From the NCBI GenBank assembly GCA_036557785.1, contig DATBGZ010000068.1, positions 46,528 to 110,527 on the forward strand: a stretch of 64,000 bases of DNA, in the 5' to 3' direction. How positions within the stretch are numbered: position 1 is the stretch's first letter; each line of letters starts with the position of its first letter. Positions 42,115 through 50,346 of the stretch are shown here, piece after piece. The notes under the pieces were generated by a model. It ran no database searches. It saw nothing but the letters and a program-made list of their open reading frames with translations, and was not told the DNA's origin. Both the position numbers and the translations under genes were made by a program. This stretch comes from DATBGZ01 sp036557785 (GTDB lineage: Bacteria > Actinomycetota > Actinomycetes > Mycobacteriales > Micromonosporaceae).

Positions 42115-42524
42115 TGCCTCGTGCCCCGTATCGCCTGGTTTATCCGGCCATTCGGATGATCGTCTGGTCGACGCTCGGCCGATTCCGAGCCGGTCGTCGC
42201 CCGCTATGGCCACCGTCCGAGAGTGTCGGATCCGATACTCAGAACGGCGTTGTTCGATCACGCAGTGTAAACGCGGGCGCCGCCCTCACCGGACGCGACA
42301 CGCCGACACGACTCGCCGACTGGGCACGACTCGCCGATCGTGGCAGCCACGGGATCGCGGCCATTCGGGCGAGGATGTCAGACCCGGGGGCAAGACTTCT
42401 TCCTGGGTGGGGGACGTGCCGGGGGCTCGGAACGCGTGCGGCGCGGCGGTCAGGGGACGGTGGGCTGATGGTGTCGGCGACGCACTCTGTCGGGCTGGCG
42501 ACAGCCGCGACTGGTGGAGGACCA
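42115..42524. other. Gene-free leader region between the RlpA-like gene and nrdJ
   Basis: About 410 bp without a credible coding sequence on either strand; the open frames present lack codon bias, ribosome-binding sites and recognisable domains. A short repeated string CACGACTCGCCGA occurs twice near 42310-42340. I searched for a cobalamin-riboswitch B12 box, expected for some nucleotide-reductase genes, and did not find one. Confidence 0.5.
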
Positions 42525-42552
42525 TTGACACCCCAAACCCAACATGTAGTAG
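42525..42552 (+). promoter_or_regulatory. nrdJ promoter with NrdR-box-like element
   Basis: TTGACA (42525-42530) and TAGTAG (42547-42552) are 16 bp apart. The spacer and -10 overlap CCCAACATGTAGTAG (42538-42552), which resembles an actinobacterial NrdR box (CACAACATNTAGTG-like). NrdR represses ribonucleotide reductases when dATP/ATP is high. A second box, expected about three turns away, was not convincing. Confidence 0.5.
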
Positions 42553-42633
42553 TTTCACCGGTGTAATTCACCTAGACCTTGGGCCTCCAGGCGGAGGGGA
42601 CCCAATCTGGGCGCCGACCAATGAGGAGAGCAG

Positions 42634-45600
42634 ATGACTCGGGCAGTGGGGACTCCATCCGGCGACGGCTCGCCTAGCCGCACCGTGCGGACGGCAGCGG
42701 GGACAGGGGAGTCGGCACGCACGCGTCGGGCCGGCGGGCTGCATCTGGACCGCGTCTGGACCACGCCCGGCGTGCACCCCTACGACGAGGTGACCTGGGA
42801 GCGCCGCGATGTCGTGATGACCAACTGGCGTGACGGTTCGGTCGTCTTCGAGCAGCGTGGCGTCGAGTTCCCCAGCTTCTGGTCGGTCAACGCGACGAAC
42901 ATCGTCACCACGAAGTACTTCCGCGGCGCGGTCGGCACCCCACAGCGCGAGTCGTCGCTGCGCCAGCTCATCGACCGGGTGGTGACCGCCTACCGCGGGG
43001 CCGGGGTCGAGCACGGCTACTTCGCCACGGACGCCGACGCCGAGGTCTTCGACCACGAGTTGACGTGGATGCTGCTGCACCAGGTGTTCAGCTTCAACTC
43101 ACCGGTCTGGTTCAACGTGGGTACGCCCTCAAGCCAGCAGGTCAGCGCGTGCCAGCCGTACCACGCCCTCGTGAGCACACCCGCCGGCCTGCGGCCCATC
43201 GGCGAACTGGTGGAGGGCAACGCTGTGGGCGAGAAGGTCTTCGACGCCCATGGCGTGACCCGGATCATTGCCGTGAAGGCGAACGGGGTCAAGGAGGTCC
43301 TGCGGCTGCACACCAAGGCCGGTTACACCCTCGACGTCACGCCGGACCATCTTGTCTGGCGCTGCTCGGGTGCCGCGGGTGGCCGCTATGTTCCGGCCGG
43401 CGAGCTGAAGCCGGGCGACCAGCTCGCCTGGCACCGGCGGGACGCGTACGGAGAGGAAGACTTCGACGGCCGCCAACTCGCCGAGGCTGCGGTGGCCGGC
43501 TGGCTGCAGTCCGACGGGTTCGTCGGGCAGTACGACAAGGGGACCAACCGATCGCTGACCATCGAGGCGATGACCGTCAACGCCGCGGAGTTCTCCTGGG
43601 TCACGCACCACCTCAACGTCCTGTTCCCGGACGCTCACCGGCACGAGCGACGTGTCGAGACGAAGGACGAAAAGCTTGACTGCCGTCGCACCCGGATCTA
43701 CGGCGAGCGTGTGCTCGGTGACCTCGTCGAGCGGTGGGGGCTGCGTGCCCGTGGTGCCGACATGGTGGTGCCGGACGCCCTCTTCACGGCACCGCTGCCC
43801 GTTGTCGGCGCCTACCTGCGCAGCATCTTCCAGGCCGAGGGCTACGTGAGCCGGCGTGAGCGGCCCACGCTCGTCGGTGTGGACATGATCTCGGAGCAGT
43901 TGATGCGCGGGATCCAGCAGCTACTGCTGCGGTTCGGCATCTTCTCGCGCCTGAGGTACAAGCCGGACACACGCGAGAACCGCCACGGATGCTGGTGCCT
44001 GCGCATTCAGAACGCGGGCGATCGGCGCCGGTTCGCCGACGAGATCGGCTTCGTTGACCCGAGGAAGACCGCGAAGCTCGAGGCGAGCTTCGAAATGCCG
44101 GGCCGGGGCGCGGCCGATACCAAGCGCATCGAGATCGCTCGCATCGAGTCTCTCGGCGAGATGGACGTCTATGACATCCAAACCGAGAGCGGCGCGTACC
44201 TGTCGGGCAATCTACGAGTGCACAACTGCTTCATCCTGTCTGTCGATGATTCGATGGACTCGATCCTCGACTGGTACAAGGAGGAGGGGCTCATCTTCAA
44301 GGGTGGCTCCGGCGCGGGCGTGAACCTGTCGCGCATCCGGGGCTCGAAGGAGCTGCTCTCCTCTGGTGGTGAGGCCTCGGGTCCGGTGAGCTTCATGCGC
44401 GGCGCGGACGCGAGCGCGGGCACCATCAAGTCCGGCGGGGCGACCCGGCGCGCCGCGAAGATGGTGATCCTCGACGTGGACCACCCCGATGTCGAGGAGT
44501 TCATCGACCTCAAGGCGCGCGAGGAGAAGAAGATCCGCGCCCTGCGCGACGCCGGCTTCGACATGGACCTCGGCGGCAAGGACATGACGTCCGTGCAGTA
44601 CCAGAACGCCAACAACTCGGTCCGGGTCTCGGACGAGTTCATGAGCGCCGTCGAGAGCGGTGGCGCCTTCGACCTGCTCGCCCGCCTCGATGGCCGGAAG
44701 CTCAAGACGGTGGACGCGAAGGGGCTCTTCCGTCAGATCGCCCAGGCTGCCTGGGAGTGCGCCGACCCGGGCCTGCAGTACGACGACACCATCAACGACT
44801 GGCACACGAACCCGGAGACCGGGCGAATCACCGGGAGCAACCCGTGTAGTGAATTCATGTCCCTCGACAACTCGTCCTGCAACCTGGCATCGCTGAACCT
44901 GATGAAGTTCCGTACCGGGTCGGGTGACTTCGACACGGAGAAGTTCGTCAAGTCCGTCGAGCTCGTCATCACCGCGATGGACATCTCGATCTCGTTCGGC
45001 GAATTCCCGACTCAGAAGATCACCGAGGTCACTCGGGCGTACCGGCAGCTCGGCATCGGCTACGCCAACCTCGGCGCGCTGCTCATGGCGAGCGGCATGC
45101 CGTACGACTCGGAGGCGGGCCGGTCGGTAGCGGGCGCGATCACGTCACTGATGACGGGGGCCGCGTACCGGCGGTCGGCCGAGTTGGCCGGCGTGGTGGG
45201 TCCGTACGAGGGGTACGCGCGCAACGCCGAACCGCATCAGCGCGTCATGCGCAAGCACGCCGCCGCCAACGACGGGATCAAGGCGAACCGGCTCGCGACC
45301 CCGATCGCCCGTGAGGCGGCGAAGCAGTGGCAGCAGTGCCTGAAGCTCGGCGAGAAGAACGGCTACCGGAACGCGCAGGCGAGCCTTCTCGCGCCCACGG
45401 GAACCATAGGCTTGATGATGGACTGCGATACGACGGGAATCGAGCCGGACCTGGCGCTGGTGAAGTTCAAGAAGCTGGTCGGCGGCAGTTCCATGCAGAT
45501 CGTGAACCAGACCGTGCCGTTGGCGCTGCGCACCCTGGGCTACCAGGAGGAGCAGGTCGAGGCGGTGACGGAGTACATCAACGATCACGGCCACGTGGTG

Positions 45601-46596
45601 AACGCTCCCGGGCTGCGCACCGAGCACTACCCGGTATTCGACTGCGCCATGGGCGAACGCTCCATCGCCCCGATGGGGCATGTGCGGATGATGGCGGCGG
45701 TCCAGCCGTTCCTGTCAGGGGCGATCAGCAAGACCGTGAACATGCCCGAGTCGGCGACCGTCGAGGACATTGAGCACGTCTACTTCCAGGGTTGGAAGCT
45801 GGGGCTCAAGGCGATCGCCGTGTACCGCGACAACTGCAAGGTCGGCCAGGCGCTCAACGTGGGCGGCAAGAGGAAGGACGCGGAGAGGGCGGAGAAGGCC
45901 GAGCCCGAGAAGGTGATCGAGTACCGGCCCACCCGCAAGCGGCTGCCGAAGAAGCGGCCGTCGGAGACGGTGTCGTTCTCCGTGGCCGGTGCCGAGGGCT
46001 ACATGACCGCATCGTCCTACCCGGACGACGGCCTCGGCGAGGTGTTCCTCAAGATGTCCAAGCAGGGATCGACGCTCGCCGGTGTCATGGACGCTTTCTC
46101 GATCGCGATCTCGGTGGGTCTGCAGTACGGCGTGCCGTTGGAGACCTATCTGTCGAAGTTCACGAACATGCGCTTCGAGCCGGCCGGCATGACCGACGAC
46201 CCGGACATCCGGATGGCCACCTCGGTCGTGGACTACATCTTCCGGCGCCTGGCGTTGGATTTCCTGCCGCTGGAGCGTCGGGCCGAACTCGGCATCTTCA
46301 CCGCGAAGGAGCGTGCCGCCCAGGCGCGCGCCGAGGCGGCCGGCGAGGAGCTCGACCTGGCCGCGCTGGCTGCCAGCGCACCGGTCGAGACCAGGCCCGC
46401 GCTGCCTGCGAAGGCCGAGGCCAAGCCGGCCGAGAAGCCCGTGGAACGGGCTGCCGGCTCGTCGATGGAGCTGCTGGAGCGGGTGGCGAGCAAGGAGTCC
46501 GATGCCCCGCTCTGCTTCACGTGCGGTACGAAGATGCGGCCCGCCGGAAGCTGCTACGTTTGCGAAGGCTGCGGCTCCACCAGCGGCTGCAGCTGA
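42634..46596 (+). CDS. nrdJ: Adenosylcobalamin-dependent ribonucleotide reductase (class II) with intein
   Basis: The 1320-residue precursor contains a 359-residue intein; the spliced enzyme would be 961 residues, the usual actinobacterial NrdJ size. It reduces ribonucleotides without oxygen using B12. The extein has SFWSVNATNIVTTKYFRG, the split SAC|F active-site motif, NPCSEFMSLDNSSCNLASLN (radical-site region), and the S/T-rich SLLAPTGTIGLMMDCDT. The tail has CFTCGTKMRP and CYVCEGCGS with four cysteines that relay reducing power. ATG 42634 follows GAGGAGA. A strong terminator follows the stop. Confidence 0.95.
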   Translation: MTRAVGTPSGDGSPSRTVRTAAGTGESARTRRAGGLHLDRVWTTPGVHPYDEVTWERRDVVMTNWRDGSVVFEQRGVEFPSFWSVNATNIVTTKYFRGAVGTPQRESSLRQLIDRVVTAYRGAGVEHGYFATDADAEVFDHELTWMLLHQVFSFNSPVWFNVGTPSSQQVSACQPYHALVSTPAGLRPIGELVEGNAVGEKVFDAHGVTRIIAVKANGVKEVLRLHTKAGYTLDVTPDHLVWRCSGAAGGRYVPAGELKPGDQLAWHRRDAYGEEDFDGRQLAEAAVAGWLQSDGFVGQYDKGTNRSLTIEAMTVNAAEFSWVTHHLNVLFPDAHRHERRVETKDEKLDCRRTRIYGERVLGDLVERWGLRARGADMVVPDALFTAPLPVVGAYLRSIFQAEGYVSRRERPTLVGVDMISEQLMRGIQQLLLRFGIFSRLRYKPDTRENRHGCWCLRIQNAGDRRRFADEIGFVDPRKTAKLEASFEMPGRGAADTKRIEIARIESLGEMDVYDIQTESGAYLSGNLRVHNCFILSVDDSMDSILDWYKEEGLIFKGGSGAGVNLSRIRGSKELLSSGGEASGPVSFMRGADASAGTIKSGGATRRAAKMVILDVDHPDVEEFIDLKAREEKKIRALRDAGFDMDLGGKDMTSVQYQNANNSVRVSDEFMSAVESGGAFDLLARLDGRKLKTVDAKGLFRQIAQAAWECADPGLQYDDTINDWHTNPETGRITGSNPCSEFMSLDNSSCNLASLNLMKFRTGSGDFDTEKFVKSVELVITAMDISISFGEFPTQKITEVTRAYRQLGIGYANLGALLMASGMPYDSEAGRSVAGAITSLMTGAAYRRSAELAGVVGPYEGYARNAEPHQRVMRKHAAANDGIKANRLATPIAREAAKQWQQCLKLGEKNGYRNAQASLLAPTGTIGLMMDCDTTGIEPDLALVKFKKLVGGSSMQIVNQTVPLALRTLGYQEEQVEAVTEYINDHGHVVNAPGLRTEHYPVFDCAMGERSIAPMGHVRMMAAVQPFLSGAISKTVNMPESATVEDIEHVYFQGWKLGLKAIAVYRDNCKVGQALNVGGKRKDAERAEKAEPEKVIEYRPTRKRLPKKRPSETVSFSVAGAEGYMTASSYPDDGLGEVFLKMSKQGSTLAGVMDAFSIAISVGLQYGVPLETYLSKFTNMRFEPAGMTDDPDIRMATSVVDYIFRRLALDFLPLERRAELGIFTAKERAAQARAEAAGEELDLAALAASAPVETRPALPAKAEAKPAEKPVERAAGSSMELLERVASKESDAPLCFTCGTKMRPAGSCYVCEGCGSTSGCS
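43150..44226 (+). other. Intein with LAGLIDADG homing endonuclease, inserted in NrdJ
   Basis: The intein starts at Cys173 of the precursor (CQPYHALVSTPAG, block A) and ends in VHN (block G), followed by Cys as the +1 extein residue; block B carries the TPDHLVW motif (T-x-x-H) and block F reads MDVYDIQTESGAYLSG. The central region has two dodecapeptide-like helices, AVAGWLQSDGFVGQ and VGAYLRSIFQAEGYVS, typical of LAGLIDADG endonucleases. All residues needed for splicing appear intact. The +1 Cys is the conserved reducible cysteine of the reductase, so the enzyme is inactive until splicing occurs. Confidence 0.93.
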
Positions 46597-46606
46597 GGAC
46601 TCATGA

Positions 46607-46648
46607 GAACGGGCGCCCCTCGCATGCGAGGGGCGCCCGCCGTTCTTT
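46607..46648 (+). terminator. Strong terminator after nrdJ
   Basis: GGGCGCCCCTCG (46611-46622), CATG loop, CGAGGGGCGCCC (46627-46638) forms a perfect 12-bp stem, extended by GAAC/GTTC and followed by TTTC. It can act in both directions, serving also the convergent HTH gene. Confidence 0.8.
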
Positions 46649-46719
46649 CGGTGCCCCGGGAGACCGGCCGGGGATGCGCGCCCCTCCGCGCTGGACCAGT
46701 GGGTCGACGTTGTCGGCGA

Positions 46720-47247
46720 TCACCACTGGGCGGGGTGGATGAACGTGGCGGCGGGTTGACGCAGCCATTGCGTGACGCGCATGGCGAGGTCCATGTCTGC
46801 CAGACGAGCGGTACGCAGACCCGTGAGTCGAGGTGGCGTGCAGTCGATCTCATGGGCAACGTCAGCCCACGTGAGATCACGCTCCTGGCGCCGCTCGTTC
46901 AGCGCTGCGTGTGCCTGCTCCAGGTTCCATCGAAGTCGACTGTTTGGTCCTGCTTGCGGCAATGCGACGTCGCCAACGTCGACGACCGGACCCGTCAGGA
47001 AGTCCTCGGGTGCACGGCGAAGCCAGCGCAGCATGAACAGCGAGTACTGGCAGGAGATCGCGCCGCGCCTCGGCAGCCTCGAGATCGCTCCCGGGCACAG
47101 GGGATGGTCCGTCCGCTGTGCGTTGAGTTCTGACGACTGCTGCCACAACTCGACGGCCAGCGCACGCCAGTCCAGGCCCCGATCGCGGCGCTGCGTGTCG
47201 AGCGCGCCGAAGAGCGCTCCGCAGTCAAAGGTGGGCAGGGTTCGCAT
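46720..47247 (-). CDS. Protein with two tandem HTH-like domains
   Basis: A 175-residue protein built of two similar halves: LDTQRRDRGLDWRALAVELWQ...AISRLPRRGAISCQYSLFMLRWLRRAPEDFL and LNERRQERDLTWADVAHEIDCTPPRLTGLRT...ADMDLAMRVTQWLRQPAATFI. Each half has the helical pattern of a Cro/XRE-type helix-turn-helix followed by an R-W-L-R-x-P closing helix. DNA binding is therefore likely, possibly as a pseudo-dimer, but no ligand or target is known. ATG 47247 has a TACGCT box 7 nt upstream (leaderless). It is convergent with nrdJ. Confidence 0.65.
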   Translation of the reverse strand: MRTLPTFDCGALFGALDTQRRDRGLDWRALAVELWQQSSELNAQRTDHPLCPGAISRLPRRGAISCQYSLFMLRWLRRAPEDFLTGPVVDVGDVALPQAGPNSRLRWNLEQAHAALNERRQERDLTWADVAHEIDCTPPRLTGLRTARLADMDLAMRVTQWLRQPAATFIHPAQW

Positions 47248-47254
47248 GCGGGCG

Positions 47255-47260
47255 AGCGTA
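47255..47260 (-). promoter_or_regulatory. -10 box of the tandem-HTH gene
   Basis: TACGCT on the minus strand ends 7 nt before ATG 47247, with no ribosome-binding site; it supports this start over upstream frames. Confidence 0.4.
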
Positions 47261-47381
47261 TGGCCGCCTTGCGACATTTTCAGCGCAGGAGCCGTTCGCC
47301 GCGTGATCGCCGGTCGGGCGCCCCGGCGCCCGTCATGTCCCAAACCCGAAGGTTCGACTACGCTGCGCGCGGGGGGCGCAC

Positions 47382-47996
47382 ATGGAGATGTATCTGGCGG
47401 TTGCCACGCTGAGTCGGGGACGCGGGGTGCCCCGGGTCTGCCTCCCACACGCCCGACTGGCTGTCACCTACCGGCCGGCTAGATTCCAGAGTTGGCCCAC
47501 GCTGTGGATTTGGCCGCTCTTCGTCGGGTGGATCGGGCTCCTGCTGATCGTCCGGAGCACCCATGCAGAGACCTTCTGGCAGCTGGTCGTTGGCCTGGGC
47601 GGCGTCGGGCTCCTGACACCGGTCTATGCGATGACCACCAAGACGGTGCGGGTGCCGCGGTGGCCGCTGTGCGACAAGTGCGTAGCGCGATCCCGCCGCT
47701 GGACGATCGTCGGCTCGACGCTCGCCGCCCTCGGTCTGGCCGGTATGTTGAGCGCGCTCTTCGCGAACGGTCCCGGCGCTTGGCGCGGTGTCGCGTTCCT
47801 TTTCGGCGCGCTCACGCTGCCGGCCGGTTCGATCCTGCAGGTCATCGCACGCTATGTCTGGCTGCCCCACGGCATCGTCGACCAGCGGGGCGAGTACGTC
47901 CGCTTCCGCCGCGTCTCCGAGGAGTTCCCTGAGGCGGACAGGCAGACCCGGAGCCAGCCACCCAAGCGGCGCAGCACGGGTACGGCTGCAAGCTGA
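47382..47996 (+). CDS. Four-helix membrane protein of unknown function
   Basis: A 204-residue protein with four hydrophobic segments (about residues 42-58, 65-85, 108-128 and 134-158) and a cytosolic C-terminal tail rich in charged residues. A CxxC (LCDKCVARSRRW) lies in the loop between helices 2 and 3, and an isolated Cys is in RVCLPHARL near the N-terminus; both could bind metal. I do not recognise the family. The frame has strong third-position GC bias. ATG 47382 follows a G-run; ATG 47388 is also possible. Confidence 0.6.
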   Translation: MEMYLAVATLSRGRGVPRVCLPHARLAVTYRPARFQSWPTLWIWPLFVGWIGLLLIVRSTHAETFWQLVVGLGGVGLLTPVYAMTTKTVRVPRWPLCDKCVARSRRWTIVGSTLAALGLAGMLSALFANGPGAWRGVAFLFGALTLPAGSILQVIARYVWLPHGIVDQRGEYVRFRRVSEEFPEADRQTRSQPPKRRSTGTAAS

Positions 47997-48042
47997 GAAT
48001 CTACAGTGGACGGACTGGCTTGACCGTGATGTCGGGGTTCGG

Positions 48043-48113
48043 AGCGGGTGACGAGAATCGAACTCGCACTGTCAGCTTGGGAAGCTGATGTTCTGCCATT
48101 GAACTACACCCGC
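48043..48113 (-). tRNA. tRNA-Gly (anticodon CCC)
   Basis: A complete 71-nt cloverleaf on the minus strand: acceptor GCGGGTG/CACCCGC, D-arm GTTC...GAAC, anticodon stem TCAGC/GCTGA around loop TTCCCAA (anticodon CCC), 4-nt variable loop, T-arm GCGAG-TTCGATT-CTCGT with one G-T pair, discriminator T. The 3' CCA is not encoded. It reads GGG glycine codons. Confidence 0.93.
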
Positions 48114-48201
48114 GACGCCATGCTTGCCGGCAGAGGTCATCACTGTACCTGACGCGCCTCGGTCCGTGCCCGCGGCAAGGTCGGCTTCCGCGCGCGCCGG
48201 G

Positions 48202-48675
48202 TCAGCGGGTCGCTCGCCAGACGTGGTGCTGGGGCGGTGCCATGGCGTGGGGGCGGGTCGTGACGACGGCGACCGCGATGGTGAGCTCGAAGAGGCGCCA
48301 GTCGCTCGCGTCGTCCGCCCCGTGCGCCTGCGCGAGGCCGGCCCGCTGCTCCTCGTCGGCCACGGGCACCGCCTGCCCGGCGAGATACGCCTCGTCATCG
48401 GACTGCTCTGCCGGGTAGGCGTGCAGGGCGTACCTGCCGTCGCGTTCCAGGTCGCGCCGCTTCGGTGAGGCAAGCACGAAACAGTAGAGCCCGTCGTCCG
48501 TGATGACCGGGGAGACCGGGTGCACCCGTGGGCCGCCGTCCCGGCGTACGGTCGCCAAGTATCCGAACGCCCGTCCGTACTGCTCGAAGAGGGCTCTGAC
48601 CTGCGCGGACAGCTCGGGGATGGCGCCCCGGAAGGCTCCCCAGGAGACGCCTTCCGGGATCAGGATAGTACGCAC
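48202..48675 (-). CDS. Pyridoxamine 5'-phosphate oxidase-like flavin/deazaflavin-binding protein
   Basis: A 157-residue split-barrel protein. The FMN/F420-binding pattern is seen in FGYLATVRRDGGPRVHPVSPVITDDGLYCFV and ASPKRRDLERDGRYALHAY. Such proteins in actinobacteria act as reductases or haem/cofactor-binding stress proteins; vitamin B6 synthesis is unlikely. The GTG start is supported by a TATCCT -10 box 7 nt upstream, and the start lies inside a 12-bp inverted repeat, so the gene is probably tightly repressed. It is divergent from the aminotransferase gene. Confidence 0.82.
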   Translation of the reverse strand: MRTILIPEGVSWGAFRGAIPELSAQVRALFEQYGRAFGYLATVRRDGGPRVHPVSPVITDDGLYCFVLASPKRRDLERDGRYALHAYPAEQSDDEAYLAGQAVPVADEEQRAGLAQAHGADDASDWRLFELTIAVAVVTTRPHAMAPPQHHVWRATR

Positions 48676-48702
48676 GTTCGTCAGGATACAGAACGTGCGT
48701 AC
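48668..48702 (-). promoter_or_regulatory. Perfect 12-bp inverted repeat over the PNPOx-like promoter
   Basis: GTACGCACGTTC (48668-48679) and GAACGTGCGTAC (48691-48702) are perfect inverse copies separated by 11 bp. Between them lies the minus-strand -10 box TATCCT (48683-48688), and one arm covers the GTG start and first codons. A dimeric regulator would block transcription initiation. Confidence 0.65.
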
Positions 48703-48783
48703 GAGATCGGAAGGCCCGTCACACCATCACCACTGGCATCGCCAAGACGGGAAATGCCGTCCGGGAGGCAGGGCCCTACGCCG

Positions 48784-48789
48784 TACCCT
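48784..48789 (+). promoter_or_regulatory. -10 box of the leaderless aminotransferase gene
   Basis: TACCCT lies 7 nt before ATG 48797 and no Shine-Dalgarno sequence is present; a longer frame to 48500 would run across the divergent operator. Confidence 0.4.
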
Positions 48790-48796
48790 GTTGCCC

Positions 48797-49933
48797 ATGA
48801 GCGCTGCAGCGGGGCCTGTCTCGGGCGCGAAGGCGCCGTCCCTGATCTCGTTCGCGCGCGGGGCACCGAGCCTCGACATCGTCGACGTACCGGGTCTCAA
48901 GGCGGCGGCGGCTCGGGCGTTCGACGCGGACCCGGCGGCGGTCACGGGCTACGGGCCGGCCACCGGCTACGCCCCGCTGCGGGAGTGGATCGCGACCCGG
49001 CACGGTGTCAGCGCCGACCAGGTGATGGTGACCAACGGGAGCCTGCAGGCCGACGCGTTCCTCTTCCAGCACCTGGTGAATCCCGGCGACGACGTGATCG
49101 TCGAGAAGCCCACCTATGACCGGACGCTGCTCAGCCTGCGCACGCTCGGCGCCAAGGTGCACCAGGTGACGCTCGACGAGGACGGCATCGTCGTCGATGA
49201 GCTGCGCGAGCTGCTGGAGTCGGGCCTGCGCCCGAGGCTGGCGCACATCATCCCGAACTTCCAGAACCCGGCCGGCGTCACCCTGAGCCTTGAGCGCCGT
49301 CGGGCGCTGATCGCGCTCGCCCGTGAGTACGCATTCACGATCTTCGAGGACGATCCGTACGTCGACATCCGGTTCCGCGGCCAGCCCCTGCCGACCATGC
49401 TCAGCCTCGCCGGGCAGACCGGTGGCGAGGGCACGGTGGTGCTCGCGGGCTCGTTCACCAAGACGGTCTGCCCCGGCGTACGCGTGGGCTACCTCATCGG
49501 TCCGGTCGCGACGATCGCCGCCATCACCAAGGTTGCCCTCAATACGTACATCTCGCCGAACATGCTCGCCGAGGCGACCGTGCACCAGTTCTGCGTCTCC
49601 GGCGACATCGAGCGATCGATCGTCAAGGTCCGGGCAGCGCTCGGGGAGCGGGCCGGGCTGCTGGCGGCCGCGCTGCGCCGGGAGATTCCTGGTGTGCGCT
49701 TCAACGAGCCGGATGGCGGCTATTTCCTCTGGGTCGACCTGCCCGAGGACATCGACGTCGAGCGACTCGCTGCTGCCGCGTCCGCGCGGGGGGTCGCGGT
49801 GGTCAAGGGCACCGACTTCCTGCTCGGAGGCGGTCACCACTCCCTGCGCCTCGCGTACTCGGCCGTCACGAGCGACCTCATCGACGAGGGCATCCGCCGT
49901 CTGGCCGCGGCGATCGGCGAGGTGCGTGGCTGA
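48797..49933 (+). CDS. PLP-dependent aminotransferase, class I/II (2-aminoadipate/MocR-like catalytic domain)
   Basis: A 378-residue fold-type I aminotransferase without the N-terminal GntR domain of MocR regulators. Landmarks: SFARGAPSLDIVDVPGLKAA, GYGPATGYAPLREWIA, VTNGSLQADAFLFQHLVNPGD, PNFQNPAGVTLSLERR (Asn and cofactor Asp region), EDDPYVDIRF, and the Schiff-base lysine in LAGSFTKTVCPGVRVGYL. The sequence is closest to the 2-aminoadipate/valine-pyruvate-like group (LysN); the amino donor is not determinable. Start fixed by the TACCCT box. It is divergent from the PNPOx-like gene, though the shared operator lies about 95 nt upstream. Confidence 0.86.
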   Translation: MSAAAGPVSGAKAPSLISFARGAPSLDIVDVPGLKAAAARAFDADPAAVTGYGPATGYAPLREWIATRHGVSADQVMVTNGSLQADAFLFQHLVNPGDDVIVEKPTYDRTLLSLRTLGAKVHQVTLDEDGIVVDELRELLESGLRPRLAHIIPNFQNPAGVTLSLERRRALIALAREYAFTIFEDDPYVDIRFRGQPLPTMLSLAGQTGGEGTVVLAGSFTKTVCPGVRVGYLIGPVATIAAITKVALNTYISPNMLAEATVHQFCVSGDIERSIVKVRAALGERAGLLAAALRREIPGVRFNEPDGGYFLWVDLPEDIDVERLAAAASARGVAVVKGTDFLLGGGHHSLRLAYSAVTSDLIDEGIRRLAAAIGEVRG

Positions 49934-50346
49934 CCCAGGTGGCACGCGGCAAAGGTCGCGATTCTGGCATCTCAGGGTGGCATCCGACATTGGGGACGTA
50001 TAAACCTGGACAAACGTGCAAGTTGCAAGGCGGCCCTGTCAGAAATACGACAGTTGCCTCGCACTTGGCCCTCGCGTCTTCCCACTTGAGCGTTTCTCTG
50101 GTCACATAGCGGCCAACACCCCGGCGATTGTGAGCCGGGTGTCTCAGACCTTGCCCCCCGCCCCCCACTGGGCACCGGGCGAGCCGGCCGCTCCACCCCC
50201 ACCCCCCGCTGCGGCCGGCTCGCCCGGTGCCCTATAACGGGCCGGCTACGCTGCCTATGTCGTGGCCGCCGTCGCGCTCTGCGCAGCGGCCCGCCCTGGC
50301 CCGCTCTGATGAGCCAGCTCCGTACCGCGGGAGGAGGCGTTCGCCC
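49934..50346. other. Gene-free region between the aminotransferase and corA
   Basis: About 410 bp with no credible gene. Its left part is less GC-rich and contains CTGTC-AGAAATAC-GACAG (50036-50053), a small stem. Its right part has four C-tracts (two runs of six at 50154-50166 and two of five to six near 50195-50207) and a very long hairpin at 50170-50232. Confidence 0.6.
50170..50232. repeat. Perfect 22-bp inverted repeat with C-rich loop
   Basis: The arms 50170-50191 (beginning GGGCACCGGGCGAGCC) and 50211-50232 are exact inverse copies; the 19-nt loop is almost only C with a few A/T. It is followed by TATAACGG. The stem is far longer than the terminators elsewhere in the window. It could terminate the aminotransferase transcript, sit in the corA leader, or be a structured RNA. 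Confidence 0.75.

Noticed and set aside
42115..42524. Cobalamin riboswitch before the B12-dependent reductase, or c-di-AMP riboswitch before the RlpA-like gene
   Set aside because: No B12-box-like or ydaO-like conserved core was found on either strand by reading; a covariance-model search would be decisive.
42114..42566. 150-codon open frame upstream of nrdJ
   Set aside because: No ribosome-binding site, no codon bias, no recognisable domain; it runs through the nrdJ promoter.
48797..49933. Full MocR transcription factor
   Set aside because: The GntR-type winged-helix N-terminus is missing; the protein begins directly with the aminotransferase fold.
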